A stretch of 38,379 nt of DNA from Blastocatellia bacterium. GTDB lineage: Bacteria > Acidobacteriota > Blastocatellia > UBA7656. Position 1 is the first letter of the stretch, and the number at the start of each line of letters is the position of its first letter. A program made the translations under genes and the position numbers. Where the stretch lies: NCBI GenBank assembly GCA_035275065.1, contig DATENM010000072.1, positions 1-38,379 of the forward strand. The letters run 5' to 3'. Shown here piece by piece: positions 23,695 through 32,622 of the stretch. The notes beneath the pieces are model-generated. The model worked only from the letters and a program-made list of their open reading frames with translations. It searched no databases and was not told the DNA's origin.

Positions 23695-25545
23695 TCACTT
23701 CTCAGAGAGCGTCAGTTTGGTGATGAAGAACCACGAGCCGGAAGGGTCGAGCTGGATGTTGCCGACGCGCTTGCGGGCGACAAGCACGTTGGCCGGATAC
23801 CAGAGATAGAGCTGCGGCAGCTCGTCAGAGACCGCCTTTTCGACCTGGCTGTAGAGCGCAACTTTGGCGGGGCGCGTGTCGGCGCGCTCGGCTTCGACGA
23901 TCCAATCGTCAACCTGCGGGTTGCAGTAACGCATGCGGTTCTGGCCGCCGCGATCTGTCAGCAAGCTTGAGATTTTTAGATAGAGCGCGCGCTTTTCAAC
24001 AGCGCTGGTGGTTGCATCGAGCGCCGCGGCTTGCTCGATCATGCGGCTCACTTCCGCCGTCGCGCAATAGTCATGTTTGGCGAGAACCGTAGCCAGCGTG
24101 TCAAACAGCGGGCGCATCGCCGCCGGGTCGCTCGCGGCGCGCAGCCTGGCAATGGCGTCGTTGAATTGCGCGTCCTGGTAGCGGCTGTGGTAAACCAGCT
24201 GAAAGCCATCGGTGCTTTGATTGAAGCCGAGGCCGATGCGGTAGAAGAGATCATACTGCGCTTTCGCCAGCCGGTCGTTCATCGTCGCCGTTTCAAGCGA
24301 CAACAGCTCAAGCTCGATGCCGACCTGTCGCAACTGGTCTTGCAGAATGGCGGCGATGTTGCGCGACAGTTGCGCGGTCGAGATGAGAATCGTCAATCGC
24401 AGTCGCGTCTGCGGCCCGTCGCCGTCGGGGTCGGGGAAACCGGCCTCGTCGAGCAACTGCATGGCTCGTTGCGGGTCGTGGTCATAGACCGTGATGTTGG
24501 GGTTGTAGGCCCAGTGCTCAGGCGGCAGCAAGGTGTTCGCCTGGCGCGCCTGATCACGGAGCAAACGGTGAATGATCGACTCTCGGTCAATCGCATACGC
24601 GACCGCCTGACGGACTTTGACGTTTCCAAGGTCCGAAGCCGGCGTGGTGTTGGCTCCGAGGTAACCGATGTTAGCGCCGTCACCGACGACCACCTGGATG
24701 TCCGAGCGGCGTTGCAGCGCACGCACGGTTTCGGGATCAAACAGCGCATTCAGGGCGAGATCAACGTCGCCGCTCATCAGCTCGGCCTGCCGCGTGCTGT
24801 TGTCGGTGACGACTTTGACTCGCACGCGCGGGATGACCGGCGCGCCGCCCCAGTAATTCGCGTTGGCTTCGAGGTGAACGGCCTCGCCTTCGTTGTAAGA
24901 GACGAACCGGTAAGGGCCGCTGCCGACCGGCGCGCTGGCCTGCTCGGCGCCGGCGCCTTCAGGGATGATGCCGATGGCCGGCAGGGTGCCGATGAGATCG
25001 AACGGCTCGCTGGCGCGAAAGATGACGGTCAGCGGGTCGGGCGCGTCAATCGAAGTGATCTTATCGACCGAGCCGCGAATGGGCGAACGGGTCGCCGGGT
25101 CTTTGATCGAAGCGAAGGTGTACTTGACGTCAGATGAAGTGAGCGGCTTGCCGTTATGAAAGACGACGCCTTGGCGCAAGTGAAAGGTGAAGGTCTGATG
25201 ATCCGGGGATTCTTCAAACCGCTCGGCGAGCGACGGCACGAACTCGAAGAGGCTGTTCTTAACGACCAGCGTGTCGTAGACCAGTTGCATGATGCGCGCC
25301 GAGATGCCGTTGCCTGTCGAGAAACGCGAGTCAAAGCCGGCGGGCGGCGCTTCGATGGCGATAACCAGCGTGCCCGGCTCGGCCCCGTGGCGGCAACCCG
25401 CGAGCGGCAGCATGAGCAAGAAGCAGGAGGCAATAAGCAGCAGACGGGAGGTGATCAAACGATGAATGATGAATGATGAATGATGAATGGCGGAGAAAAG
25501 AGTTGGCGATATTGAGCGCGATTCTTTCAGTTCATCACTCATCAT
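23695..25545 (-). CDS. ABC transporter substrate-binding lipoprotein, family 5 (peptide/nickel type)
   Basis: This periplasmic lipoprotein binds peptides, nickel chelates or similar solutes and delivers them to an ABC importer. A hydrophobic leader ends in the lipobox LPLAGC. SBP_bac_5 features follow: YDTLVVKNSLFEFVPSLAERFE, TFTFHLRQGVVFHNGKPLTSSDVKYTF and VRQAVAYAIDRESIIHRLL. From the ATG at 25545 it has 616 codons, but the first 29 are largely the heptamer array in translation (AIHHSSFIIHR). A start at TTG 25458, just before the signal sequence, is plausible. It follows nagZ by 14 nt. No ATPase or permease gene is adjacent; DppB/DppC-like permeases lie 8 kb away. Confidence 0.9.
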   Translation of the reverse strand: MMSDELKESRSISPTLFSAIHHSSFIIHRLITSRLLLIASCFLLMLPLAGCRHGAEPGTLVIAIEAPPAGFDSRFSTGNGISARIMQLVYDTLVVKNSLFEFVPSLAERFEESPDHQTFTFHLRQGVVFHNGKPLTSSDVKYTFASIKDPATRSPIRGSVDKITSIDAPDPLTVIFRASEPFDLIGTLPAIGIIPEGAGAEQASAPVGSGPYRFVSYNEGEAVHLEANANYWGGAPVIPRVRVKVVTDNSTRQAELMSGDVDLALNALFDPETVRALQRRSDIQVVVGDGANIGYLGANTTPASDLGNVKVRQAVAYAIDRESIIHRLLRDQARQANTLLPPEHWAYNPNITVYDHDPQRAMQLLDEAGFPDPDGDGPQTRLRLTILISTAQLSRNIAAILQDQLRQVGIELELLSLETATMNDRLAKAQYDLFYRIGLGFNQSTDGFQLVYHSRYQDAQFNDAIARLRAASDPAAMRPLFDTLATVLAKHDYCATAEVSRMIEQAAALDATTSAVEKRALYLKISSLLTDRGGQNRMRYCNPQVDDWIVEAERADTRPAKVALYSQVEKAVSDELPQLYLWYPANVLVARKRVGNIQLDPSGSWFFITKLTLSEK

Positions 25546-25558
25546 TCATCATTCATCG
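25461..25558. repeat. Inverted heptamer array, GATGAAT family
   Basis: Four exact tandem gatgaat units at 25461-25488 face atcactc, atcattc, atcattc, atcgttt at about 25534-25558, the reverse complement in register. The array spans the nagZ-SBP junction and extends into the annotated SBP reading frame. Confidence 0.85.
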
Positions 25559-25559
25559 T

Positions 25560-26648
25560 TTACTTGGTGTGTTGCAGCACGAGGTTGAGCTCGGCGATGC
25601 GCTCGCGCAGGCGGGCGACGGCCATCTCGCTCTGCGGTTGCGGCGGCGAGATCATCGATTTGACGCGGGCGATGTGGTCGAAGGCGCGGCTGATATGGGT
25701 CTTGGTAATGCGTCCCTTCTGCGCCGCTTCGACCATGCCCTGCCAGGCGGCCAGGACGCGCTCTGGCTGGCCCGATCCGGTGACCAAAGCCATATCGTTA
25801 CCGGCCTCAATCGCCATAACGGCGGCTTCGGCGATATCGCGCGTCGCGGTGATCGCGCCCATCTCCAGGTCGTCGGTCAGCGTCAGGCCCTTGTAACCCA
25901 ACTCTTCGCGCAACAGGCCATTGACGATGTTCTTCGATAACGACGCCGGCAGCGCCGAAGGCCCATCAATCGCCGGGTAGTGACCGTGCCCGACAATGAC
26001 GGCGTTCAACCGCGCATTGATCTTGCTGAATAGCTCGGTGTAAGGCAGCAGGTCTTCTTTAGCGATCTGGTCGCGTGAGCGATCAATGGTCGGCAACTGA
26101 TGGTGCGAGTCAACGACTGAATGGCCGAGGCCGGGAAAGTGTTTGCCGACGCCGAGGATGCCGCCGCGCTGCAAGCCTTCGAGGTAAGCCCCGGCCAGAC
26201 GCACGACCTTGGCCGGCGTGCTGCCGAGGTAGCGCCCCTTGAGACCGTTCTCGACCGAATCGTTCACCGCGACATCAAGCACCGGCGCGAAATTGACGTT
26301 GAAGCCGAGCGTGCGCAGCGCTTCGGCGGCGATCTCGCCGAGCCGCGCGGCTATCGAAGCGTCGCCCGAAGCGCGCAGCAGATCAGCCGCGGGCATCGGC
26401 GAATAGATCCCCTTCAGGCGATCCACGCGCCCGCCTTCCTGGTCCACGGCGACGAGCGGCGGCACCTGAACGACGGCGCGGATCGCGCTATTCAGCTCGG
26501 CGACCTGCGCCGCGCTCTCGATATTGTGACCCATGAGCAGCACGCCGCCCGGCTGGACGGTTTCGAGCAGCTCGCGCGACGGCGCGTCAAGCTGTGGGCC
26601 GGGTAAGCCGATCAATAAGAGTTGGCCGATTCTGTGTTCTAATTTCAT
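25560..26648 (-). CDS. nagZ: Beta-N-acetylhexosaminidase (GH3)
   Basis: This enzyme removes N-acetylglucosamine from GlcNAc-anhydroMurNAc peptides in peptidoglycan recycling. The 362-aa protein has no signal peptide, consistent with cytoplasmic NagZ. It shows LVAVDQEGGRVDRLKG, then KHFPGLGHSVVDSHHQLP (Lys169-His170, with the general acid/base His-Asp loop) and the nucleophile region LTDDLEMGAI near residue 259. It precedes the peptide-binding lipoprotein gene by 14 nt, which suggests that muropeptide or cell-wall peptide uptake and breakdown are coupled. That link is an inference. Confidence 0.95.
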   Translation of the reverse strand: MKLEHRIGQLLLIGLPGPQLDAPSRELLETVQPGGVLLMGHNIESAAQVAELNSAIRAVVQVPPLVAVDQEGGRVDRLKGIYSPMPAADLLRASGDASIAARLGEIAAEALRTLGFNVNFAPVLDVAVNDSVENGLKGRYLGSTPAKVVRLAGAYLEGLQRGGILGVGKHFPGLGHSVVDSHHQLPTIDRSRDQIAKEDLLPYTELFSKINARLNAVIVGHGHYPAIDGPSALPASLSKNIVNGLLREELGYKGLTLTDDLEMGAITATRDIAEAAVMAIEAGNDMALVTGSGQPERVLAAWQGMVEAAQKGRITKTHISRAFDHIARVKSMISPPQPQSEMAVARLRERIAELNLVLQHTK

Positions 26649-26652
26649 ATCT

Positions 26653-26778
26653 GAATTTTGGATTTTAGATTTTCATGGTTTAGCGCTTCGCGCCTACGAT
26701 TTTAGATTGAGGAACAGGACGTGACCGCTTGATGCTTCAGTCTGCTAATCCAAAATCTAAAATCCAAAATCTAAAATC
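26653..26778. repeat. Inverted heptamer array, GATTTTG family, second copy with an insert
   Basis: Left arm gaattttg, gatttta, gatttt, then a break of about 24 nt containing tagcgcttcgcgccta, then gatttta and gattgag. Right arm caaaatc, taaaatc, caaaatc, taaaatc ending at 26778. tttagattgaggaacaggac at 26701-26720 matches 19 of 20 bases at 16190-16209, so the two arrays are copies of one element. It fills the mtnA-nagZ gap. Confidence 0.85.
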
Positions 26779-26781
26779 GCC

Positions 26782-27831
<1,050 letters not shown>

Positions 27832-28022
27832 GGCTGGAAGGATAATAGCCAATGGGCGCGCGGCTTGGCAATCAAAGCGACGCCCGGCGCGGTGTATGGT
27901 TGCCTGTATGGAAAAACGCCAGCGCCTTGCGCCTCACCGAGCTTGCCGTGCAAATGACGCGCTCAGGTGGAGGAACACGGATTGCGCTTTAGTCATTGGA
28001 GCGAACAACCGAGGTAATCAGA

Positions 28023-28499
28023 ATGGGGCGATTTTCTAGAAGCATTGAGCATGACATGGCTTACCGCGAGCCGGGGTGGCCGAAGCCGCGCAAGGCTAAT
28101 CCGCGCGCGCCGTCTGAGTCGAAATACTTTGTGCTGGCGCTGGCGGCGCTGATCGGCCTGGGCGTCGGCTGGCTGTCGGGCAAAGCGATCACCGGCTTGC
28201 TACCTAATTCTAATTCCACGGCGGCCATCGCCGAGCCTGCCGCCCAGGCCACGAGCGCAGCATTGCGTGACAGTCGGCCTGCGGCACAAGCAGCGACTGG
28301 CGAGGACGCCGCGCCTGACGATGCTTCCGATTCCACGGTTTCGAGCGATGCGGATGCGCCCACGGCAACTGTGGCGCAGGTTACTATTGATGAGCCGCGC
28401 GGCGGGCGAAGAATTTCGCAGCACGGTTACCGGCGACATGCGCGCGGCCAGTTTCTCCTCAAGCCGTTTAAGGTGTTCCGCAAGCTGAAAATCTGGTAA
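28023..28499 (+). CDS. Single-pass membrane protein of unknown function
   Basis: This 158-aa protein has a basic N-terminal region (PGWPKPRKANPRAPSE) and one transmembrane segment (YFVLALAALIGLGVGWLSG). A low-complexity Ala/Asp/Ser linker follows, and the tail is strongly basic (GYRRHARGQFLLKPFKVFRKLKIW). The start ATG 28023 is supported by GAGGT at 28011-28015. No known domain is visible. It diverges from mtnA and converges on the OPT transporter, with a perfect hairpin at 28509-28558 between them. The basic tail could bind nucleic acid, cell-wall polymers or lipid; this is a guess. Confidence 0.65.
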   Translation: MGRFSRSIEHDMAYREPGWPKPRKANPRAPSESKYFVLALAALIGLGVGWLSGKAITGLLPNSNSTAAIAEPAAQATSAALRDSRPAAQAATGEDAAPDDASDSTVSSDADAPTATVAQVTIDEPRGGRRISQHGYRRHARGQFLLKPFKVFRKLKIW

Positions 28500-28508
28500 G
28501 CCAGGCCG

Positions 28509-28558
28509 GCAAGCTAGAAGCGGGGCGCTCTTTGCAGAGCGCCCCGCTTCTAGCTTGC
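28509..28558. terminator. Perfect 23-bp hairpin between convergent genes
   Basis: The arms 28509-28531 and 28536-28558 are perfect reverse complements with a 4-nt loop (ttgc). The hairpin lies in the 79-bp gap between the 28499 stop (+) and the 28579 stop (-). No T tract follows on either strand. It is probably a bidirectional transcript end; a perfect GC-rich stem could also protect 3' ends from exonucleases. Confidence 0.7.
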
Positions 28559-28578
28559 TCAGCATGTCATGAACCGTT

Positions 28579-30957
28579 TCAAGTGCGCGCGCCTCGCTTC
28601 TTGCCAGCGAGAATGACTTCGCGCCCGGCCAGATAAAGCAGCACGCAGATAATCACGAAGGGAATCAACGACAGCAAGTCGGCATTTGCACCGCCGTAGA
28701 ACGGGTTGCTCTGGCCCGCCCAGTCTTCAACCGCCTTGTTGAATGGGCCAAGACTCGGCAGGCCATTCAAGAAGGCGTAGATGATGCCGGCCAACGCCGC
28801 GCCGGCGATATAGCCGGAGGCCATGAGCACGCCGGGGCTCTTATCGCCTTCGGCCACCAGTTGATCTTCAGTGAGATCGTGTTTGGCGAATTTCTTGCGC
28901 ACGTACTTGTCTACGAGCCAGCGAATCAGGCCGCCGATGAAGATAGGGCTCGAAGACGAAAGCGGCAAGTAGACGCCGACGGCGAACGCGAGCGATGGAA
29001 TCCCTGACATCTCTAGAACGATGGCGATCATCACGCCGAGCAGCACCAGTCCCCAGGGCAGTTTGTGATTCAAGATGCCTTTGATGATGTAACTCATCAA
29101 GGTTGCTTTCGGTGCGTCGAACTTCGTCACCGTCGTGCCATCGGGCCGCACTTTATGCGTGCCGTTGATGGCCGGGTCGGCCATGTAGACCGGGACGCCC
29201 TGATCGTTAACCAGGTACTTTTGCGCGTTGGCTTCATCTGAATCGGCCCTGTACCAGACACGGTAATTGGTCTGGTCGTCGACGCCCTGCGAGCCTTGCA
29301 GTCGTTCGGTCTTCGGCTGACCGTTCTCCATCTGCAATTGCGCCGGGTCAACGCGGAAGTCTGCCGGGAAAGCAATCTCAGGATTATTGGCCAGCGGCAC
29401 ATAAACCGTGCCCGCTTCGTTCAGCGTCAGCAGAATCGGGCCAAGCACCAGTGCCGACGCCAGCGCGCCTATGAGGATAGCGGTCTGCTGATGCCTCGGC
29501 GTCGCGCCGACCAGAAAGCCGGTCTTCAAATCCTGTGATGTCGTGCCGCCATTCGATGCCGCGATGCAAACGATGCCGCCGATGGAGAGCGCCGTGACAT
29601 AGTAAATCGAGCCCGTCCAGCCAACCAGCAGGAAGATCAAACAGGTGAGCAGCAGCGTCGCCACGGTCATTCCAGAGATCGGATTTGAGGACGAGCCAAT
29701 CTCGCCGGTCAGCCTTGACGAGACGGTGACGAAGAGGAAGCCGAAGGCGACAATGAGAATGGCGCCGAGCAGGTTCCAGTGCAGGCCGAGCTGCGGGAAA
29801 CCGACGATCATGGCCAGCAGCACGAAGATGCCGCCGAGAACAAACTTCATCGAGAGGTCTTGATCGGTGCGAACCAAACCGGCCCGCGCCGCCTGCCCGC
29901 CGCGCAGGTCGCTCAAGCCGCCTTTCAAGCCATGCCAGATGGTCGGCAGTGAGCGCATCATGCTAATGATGCCGCCCGCCGCCACCGCGCCCGCACCGAT
30001 GTAGAGCACGTAAGCGCCGCGAATGGCATCGGGGTCCATTTCACTGATCGGCACTCTGCCGGGCGGCAGCGCCGTCGTTAGCGCCGAGCCGAAGAACTTG
30101 ATGGCGGGAATCAGCACCAGATAGGCCAGCACGCCGCCGGCGCACATGATCGAAGCGATGCGCGGGCCGATGATGTAACCGACGCCTAAGAGCGCCGGGT
30201 TGATCTCTGCCGCAATCGAGCCGCCGTTGAACGCGCCGCCGAAAATCTTGCGCGGCGTATCCTTCCAGACTTTGAACGCGGCGTAGGCCGCATAATAGAA
30301 GAAGCCGATGCCCAGCCCAGTGAAGATCGGCAAGGCGCGAACATCCTCGACCTTCGCCCCGGCATCCGAGTGCGCCGCGGCGCGCGATTCTTCCGAAGCG
30401 CCGGCCTTCAGCACTTCGGCACAGGCCGTGCCTTCGGGGTATTTCAATAACCCATGCTGTTGCACGATCAGCGCCCGGCGCAGCGGGATCATCATCAAGA
30501 TGCCGAGCAACCCGCCGAGCACGGCGACCAGCATCACGCGCGTGATTTCAAGGTCGAAGCCCAAAATCATGATCGCCGGCATGGTGACGCCAACGCCGAA
30601 GGCAATGCTTTCGCCTGCCGACCCGGCGGTCTGCACAATATTGTTCTCAAGGATCGTCGCGTCCCGCATGCCGAATTTCGACAGCGCCCGAAAGAGCGTG
30701 ATCGAAATGACAGCGACCGGAATCGAGGCGCTGACGGTCAAGCCGGTCTTCAATACCAGGTAGAGCGACGAAGCGCCGAAGACAATGCCGAGGAGTGTGC
30801 CGACGATGATCGGCAATAGCGTCAACTCGCGCAGCGTCACCGACGACGGAATATAAGGGCGGAACGCCGCGAGATAGGGATTCTCAGGCTTCGCCCCGAC
30901 AATATCCGGGAACTCGTTGGCGCCTACCTTCGGGGTATCCACGATTTCAGTCGACAT
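28579..30957 (-). CDS. OPT-family oligopeptide transporter
   Basis: This 792-aa polytopic membrane protein belongs to the OPT superfamily, which takes up oligopeptides or metal-chelate compounds by proton coupling. Visible features are a soluble N-terminus of about 40 aa, about 14-16 hydrophobic segments, the motif TGEIGSSSNPISGMTVATLL and SNGGTTSQDLKTGFLVGATPRHQQ. A loop of about 100 aa that is probably periplasmic follows (DPAQLQMENGQPKTERLQGS onwards). This arrangement is typical of the bacterial OPT/YSL-like branch. Start ATG 30957 has GGAGGT just upstream. It is preceded by a leader of about 330 nt with its own strong promoter, so its expression is probably controlled after initiation. 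Confidence 0.94.
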   Translation of the reverse strand: MSTEIVDTPKVGANEFPDIVGAKPENPYLAAFRPYIPSSVTLRELTLLPIIVGTLLGIVFGASSLYLVLKTGLTVSASIPVAVISITLFRALSKFGMRDATILENNIVQTAGSAGESIAFGVGVTMPAIMILGFDLEITRVMLVAVLGGLLGILMMIPLRRALIVQQHGLLKYPEGTACAEVLKAGASEESRAAAHSDAGAKVEDVRALPIFTGLGIGFFYYAAYAAFKVWKDTPRKIFGGAFNGGSIAAEINPALLGVGYIIGPRIASIMCAGGVLAYLVLIPAIKFFGSALTTALPPGRVPISEMDPDAIRGAYVLYIGAGAVAAGGIISMMRSLPTIWHGLKGGLSDLRGGQAARAGLVRTDQDLSMKFVLGGIFVLLAMIVGFPQLGLHWNLLGAILIVAFGFLFVTVSSRLTGEIGSSSNPISGMTVATLLLTCLIFLLVGWTGSIYYVTALSIGGIVCIAASNGGTTSQDLKTGFLVGATPRHQQTAILIGALASALVLGPILLTLNEAGTVYVPLANNPEIAFPADFRVDPAQLQMENGQPKTERLQGSQGVDDQTNYRVWYRADSDEANAQKYLVNDQGVPVYMADPAINGTHKVRPDGTTVTKFDAPKATLMSYIIKGILNHKLPWGLVLLGVMIAIVLEMSGIPSLAFAVGVYLPLSSSSPIFIGGLIRWLVDKYVRKKFAKHDLTEDQLVAEGDKSPGVLMASGYIAGAALAGIIYAFLNGLPSLGPFNKAVEDWAGQSNPFYGGANADLLSLIPFVIICVLLYLAGREVILAGKKRGART

Positions 30958-31068
30958 GAGTTGCGACCTCCGATTGATTTTTTGAAGCGGGATTGCGAAG
31001 AGTCCGAACAGAATCTACTTTACCCTGCGCGAAAGCTCGCAGGCAAGCGAGTGGCGGAAACGAATCAA

Positions 31069-31107
31069 GCCCCGACGCGGCGACTCGATGGCGCACGGCG
31101 TCGGGGC
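31069..31107 (-). terminator. Possible attenuator hairpin in the OPT leader
   Basis: gccccgacgc (31069-31078) and gcgtcggggc (31098-31107) form a perfect 10-bp stem with a 19-nt loop. On the minus strand it is followed by ttgattcgtttcc, which is only moderately T-rich. That makes a weak intrinsic terminator about 110 nt upstream of the OPT start. Confidence 0.35.
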
Positions 31108-31221
31108 CTGCGGTGGACTGTTGGGATTGGCCTGTGGCCGATCCGTACCTACATCAGTTGAGCGTGCTACTCCGGCAAGAGAAACGCAAACGCGCGGACG
31201 TCGGGCGTCCACGGCTCGCGT

Positions 31222-31260
31222 TCAGGCCTCAGCCACCTCACCTGGTCTAAGACTTATCAT
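31222..31260 (-). CDS. Possible 12-residue leader peptide
   Basis: A short ORF, ATG 31260 to TGA 31222, encodes MISLRPGEVAEA. It starts 6 nt after the end of the sequence ggaaaggaggtggtcc, whose 16 bases can all pair with the canonical 16S rRNA 3' tail (two as G-U). With a strong promoter 35 nt upstream, initiation here is likely. The peptide has no recognised similarity. Its position in front of a peptide transporter suggests a regulatory leader, which is an inference. Confidence 0.35.
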   Translation of the reverse strand: MISLRPGEVAEA

Positions 31261-31294
31261 CGCGTTGGACCACCTCCTTTCCGGTGTTGACGGC

Positions 31295-31322
31295 ATAGTA
31301 ACATAGCGCAATTCGATGTCAA
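31295..31322 (-). promoter_or_regulatory. Strong sigma70-type promoter of the OPT leader
   Basis: On the minus strand, a perfect TTGACA (31317-31322) is followed after 16 nt by TACTAT (31295-31300), 5 of 6 consensus bases. The predicted start is near 31288. The spacer contains tcgaattgcg, the same 10-mer as in the promoter at 13815-13844. Together with the Shine-Dalgarno site that follows, this is the best promoter-like sequence in the window. Confidence 0.65.
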
Positions 31323-31509
31323 GTAAAAAGTGAGCTGAGGCGGCGGAAAAACTACAACTAATAGCGATGCCCCCTGGGGCATAGTGCTATATATTGATCC
31401 GGGCCGGTTCTGTCGGCGGCCCTGAAACGCTGGTTGAACGGCAGGCGAAGGCTTGCGCTTTGGCGCTCGTCTCTTCAAGATTAGCCGACAACTGGCAGGT
31501 GAGAAATCA
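31323..31509. other. Non-coding gap before the dehydrogenase gene, with a 16-bp palindrome
   Basis: No gene is visible here. A perfect palindrome with 7-bp arms, atgccccctggggcat, lies at 31367-31382. It is followed at once by an AT-rich tgctatatattg that could be a -10 region for the dehydrogenase gene at 31510. The arrangement could be an operator overlapping a promoter, but the -35 box is not clear. Confidence 0.35.
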
Positions 31510-32622
31510 ATGACGAGTAAAGCGATCCGAATCTTTGCGACCGCAGACATCGGCGACGCGGCATGGCGGCGTTTGCGGGAGCGCGGCTATGAAGTCGAAA
31601 TCTACGGCGAGCCGGAAGCGCCGCCTCAGTCGCTCATCATCGAAAAGATTAAGAGCGGCATTGATGGTCTGATTACGACCCTGCGCGACCGGATCGATGA
31701 AACCGTCTTTGCCGCCGGGCGCGACCGTCTGCGGGTCGTCGCGCAACTGGCAGTCGGCGTCGATAACATTGATCGCGCCGCCGCCAACCGATACCGCATC
31801 CCTTTCACCAACACGCCCGACGTCTTGACCGAAGCGACCGCCGAATTCGCCCTTTTCATGCTCGGCGCGGTGTCGCGGCGGCTCTACTCATCGGAAGCCG
31901 AAGTGCGCGAGCAGCGCTGGAGCTACTGGCACCCTTACCTTCCGTTTCTCGGCGATGAAGTGACCGGCAAGACGGTCGCGGTGATTGGTGCGGGGCGCAT
32001 CGGCAAAGCCTTCGCCGCAAAATGTATCGGCCTCGATATGGACATCCTGCTGCACGCCCGCCATTCGCGCGATGAGCGCTTTGTCACCTTCGCTGACCGT
32101 GAGATGCAGTTGCGCTTTGACGCCGGATTTGCGCGCCGGCGGCGGACAGTGAGCTATGTTACTTTTGAAGAGGCGCTGGAGGGCGCAGACTATGTCAGCC
32201 TGCATGTGCCGCTGATTCAGCCGCGGCAATCCGCCGCGCCGACCCTTCACCTGATCAACCAGCCAGCTTTCGAGCGCATGAAGCCGACCGCCTATCTGAT
32301 CAACACGGCGCGCGGCCCGGTCGTTGACGAAGCGGCGCTGGTCGCCGCGCTCATCAATGGACAGATCGCCGGCGCGGCGCTCGATGTCTTCGCGCGCGAG
32401 CCGCTGCCGGCAGATTCACCGCTGCGTGACGAGCGCTTGAAGGATCGCCTGCGACTCTTTCACCACTTTGCTTCGGGGACACGCGAGACGCGCTTGTCTG
32501 CGGACGCCGACGTCGGCATGGCCGGGCGCTGTGTGCAGGGCTTGATCGATGTCATCGAAGGCCACTATGGCGGCGACCCGTCGCGCATGCCGTTTGTGGT
32601 CAACAAAGAAGCGTTCGAATGA
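31510..32622 (+). CDS. D-isomer-specific 2-hydroxyacid dehydrogenase
   Basis: This 370-aa NAD(P)H-dependent oxidoreductase acts on 2-oxoacids such as glyoxylate or hydroxypyruvate. The Rossmann motif GAGRIG is at 160-165. The catalytic triad is recognisable: Arg268 (INTARGPVVDE), Glu297 (FAREPLP) and a His at 318 or 319 (LFHHFASGTRETR). The family normally has TPHIGS at the last site. About 30 extra residues at 184-215 (HSRDERFVTFADREMQ onward, Arg-rich) are inserted after beta-2 of the NAD domain. ATG 31510 has AGGTGAG upstream and is preferred over the open frame from 31453. The stop touches the convergent permease stop. Confidence 0.88.
   Translation: MTSKAIRIFATADIGDAAWRRLRERGYEVEIYGEPEAPPQSLIIEKIKSGIDGLITTLRDRIDETVFAAGRDRLRVVAQLAVGVDNIDRAAANRYRIPFTNTPDVLTEATAEFALFMLGAVSRRLYSSEAEVREQRWSYWHPYLPFLGDEVTGKTVAVIGAGRIGKAFAAKCIGLDMDILLHARHSRDERFVTFADREMQLRFDAGFARRRRTVSYVTFEEALEGADYVSLHVPLIQPRQSAAPTLHLINQPAFERMKPTAYLINTARGPVVDEAALVAALINGQIAGAALDVFAREPLPADSPLRDERLKDRLRLFHHFASGTRETRLSADADVGMAGRCVQGLIDVIEGHYGGDPSRMPFVVNKEAFE

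Larger units (their letters stand above)
30958..31288 (-). promoter_or_regulatory. Long 5' leader of the OPT gene, candidate cis-regulatory RNA
   Basis: From the predicted transcription start near 31288 to ATG 30957 there are about 330 nt on the minus strand. In order they hold an unusually long Shine-Dalgarno site (31265-31280), a 12-codon ORF (31222-31260), a perfect 10-bp GC-rich hairpin (31069-31107) followed by a mildly T-rich stretch, a small ctcgc/gcgag hairpin near 31037-31052, and the OPT ribosome site. I do not match it to a known riboswitch. It may be an attenuation-type leader. Confidence 0.4.

Noticed and set aside
24031..25137. 368-codon open frame opposite the peptide-binding lipoprotein gene
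   Set aside because: Arg/Val-rich shadow with no start signal; the sense frame is an intact, recognised SBP.
31015..31212. 65-codon minus-strand frame in the OPT leader starting with GTG
   Set aside because: Weak start, no ribosome site, and it covers the attenuator-like hairpin; better explained as leader RNA.
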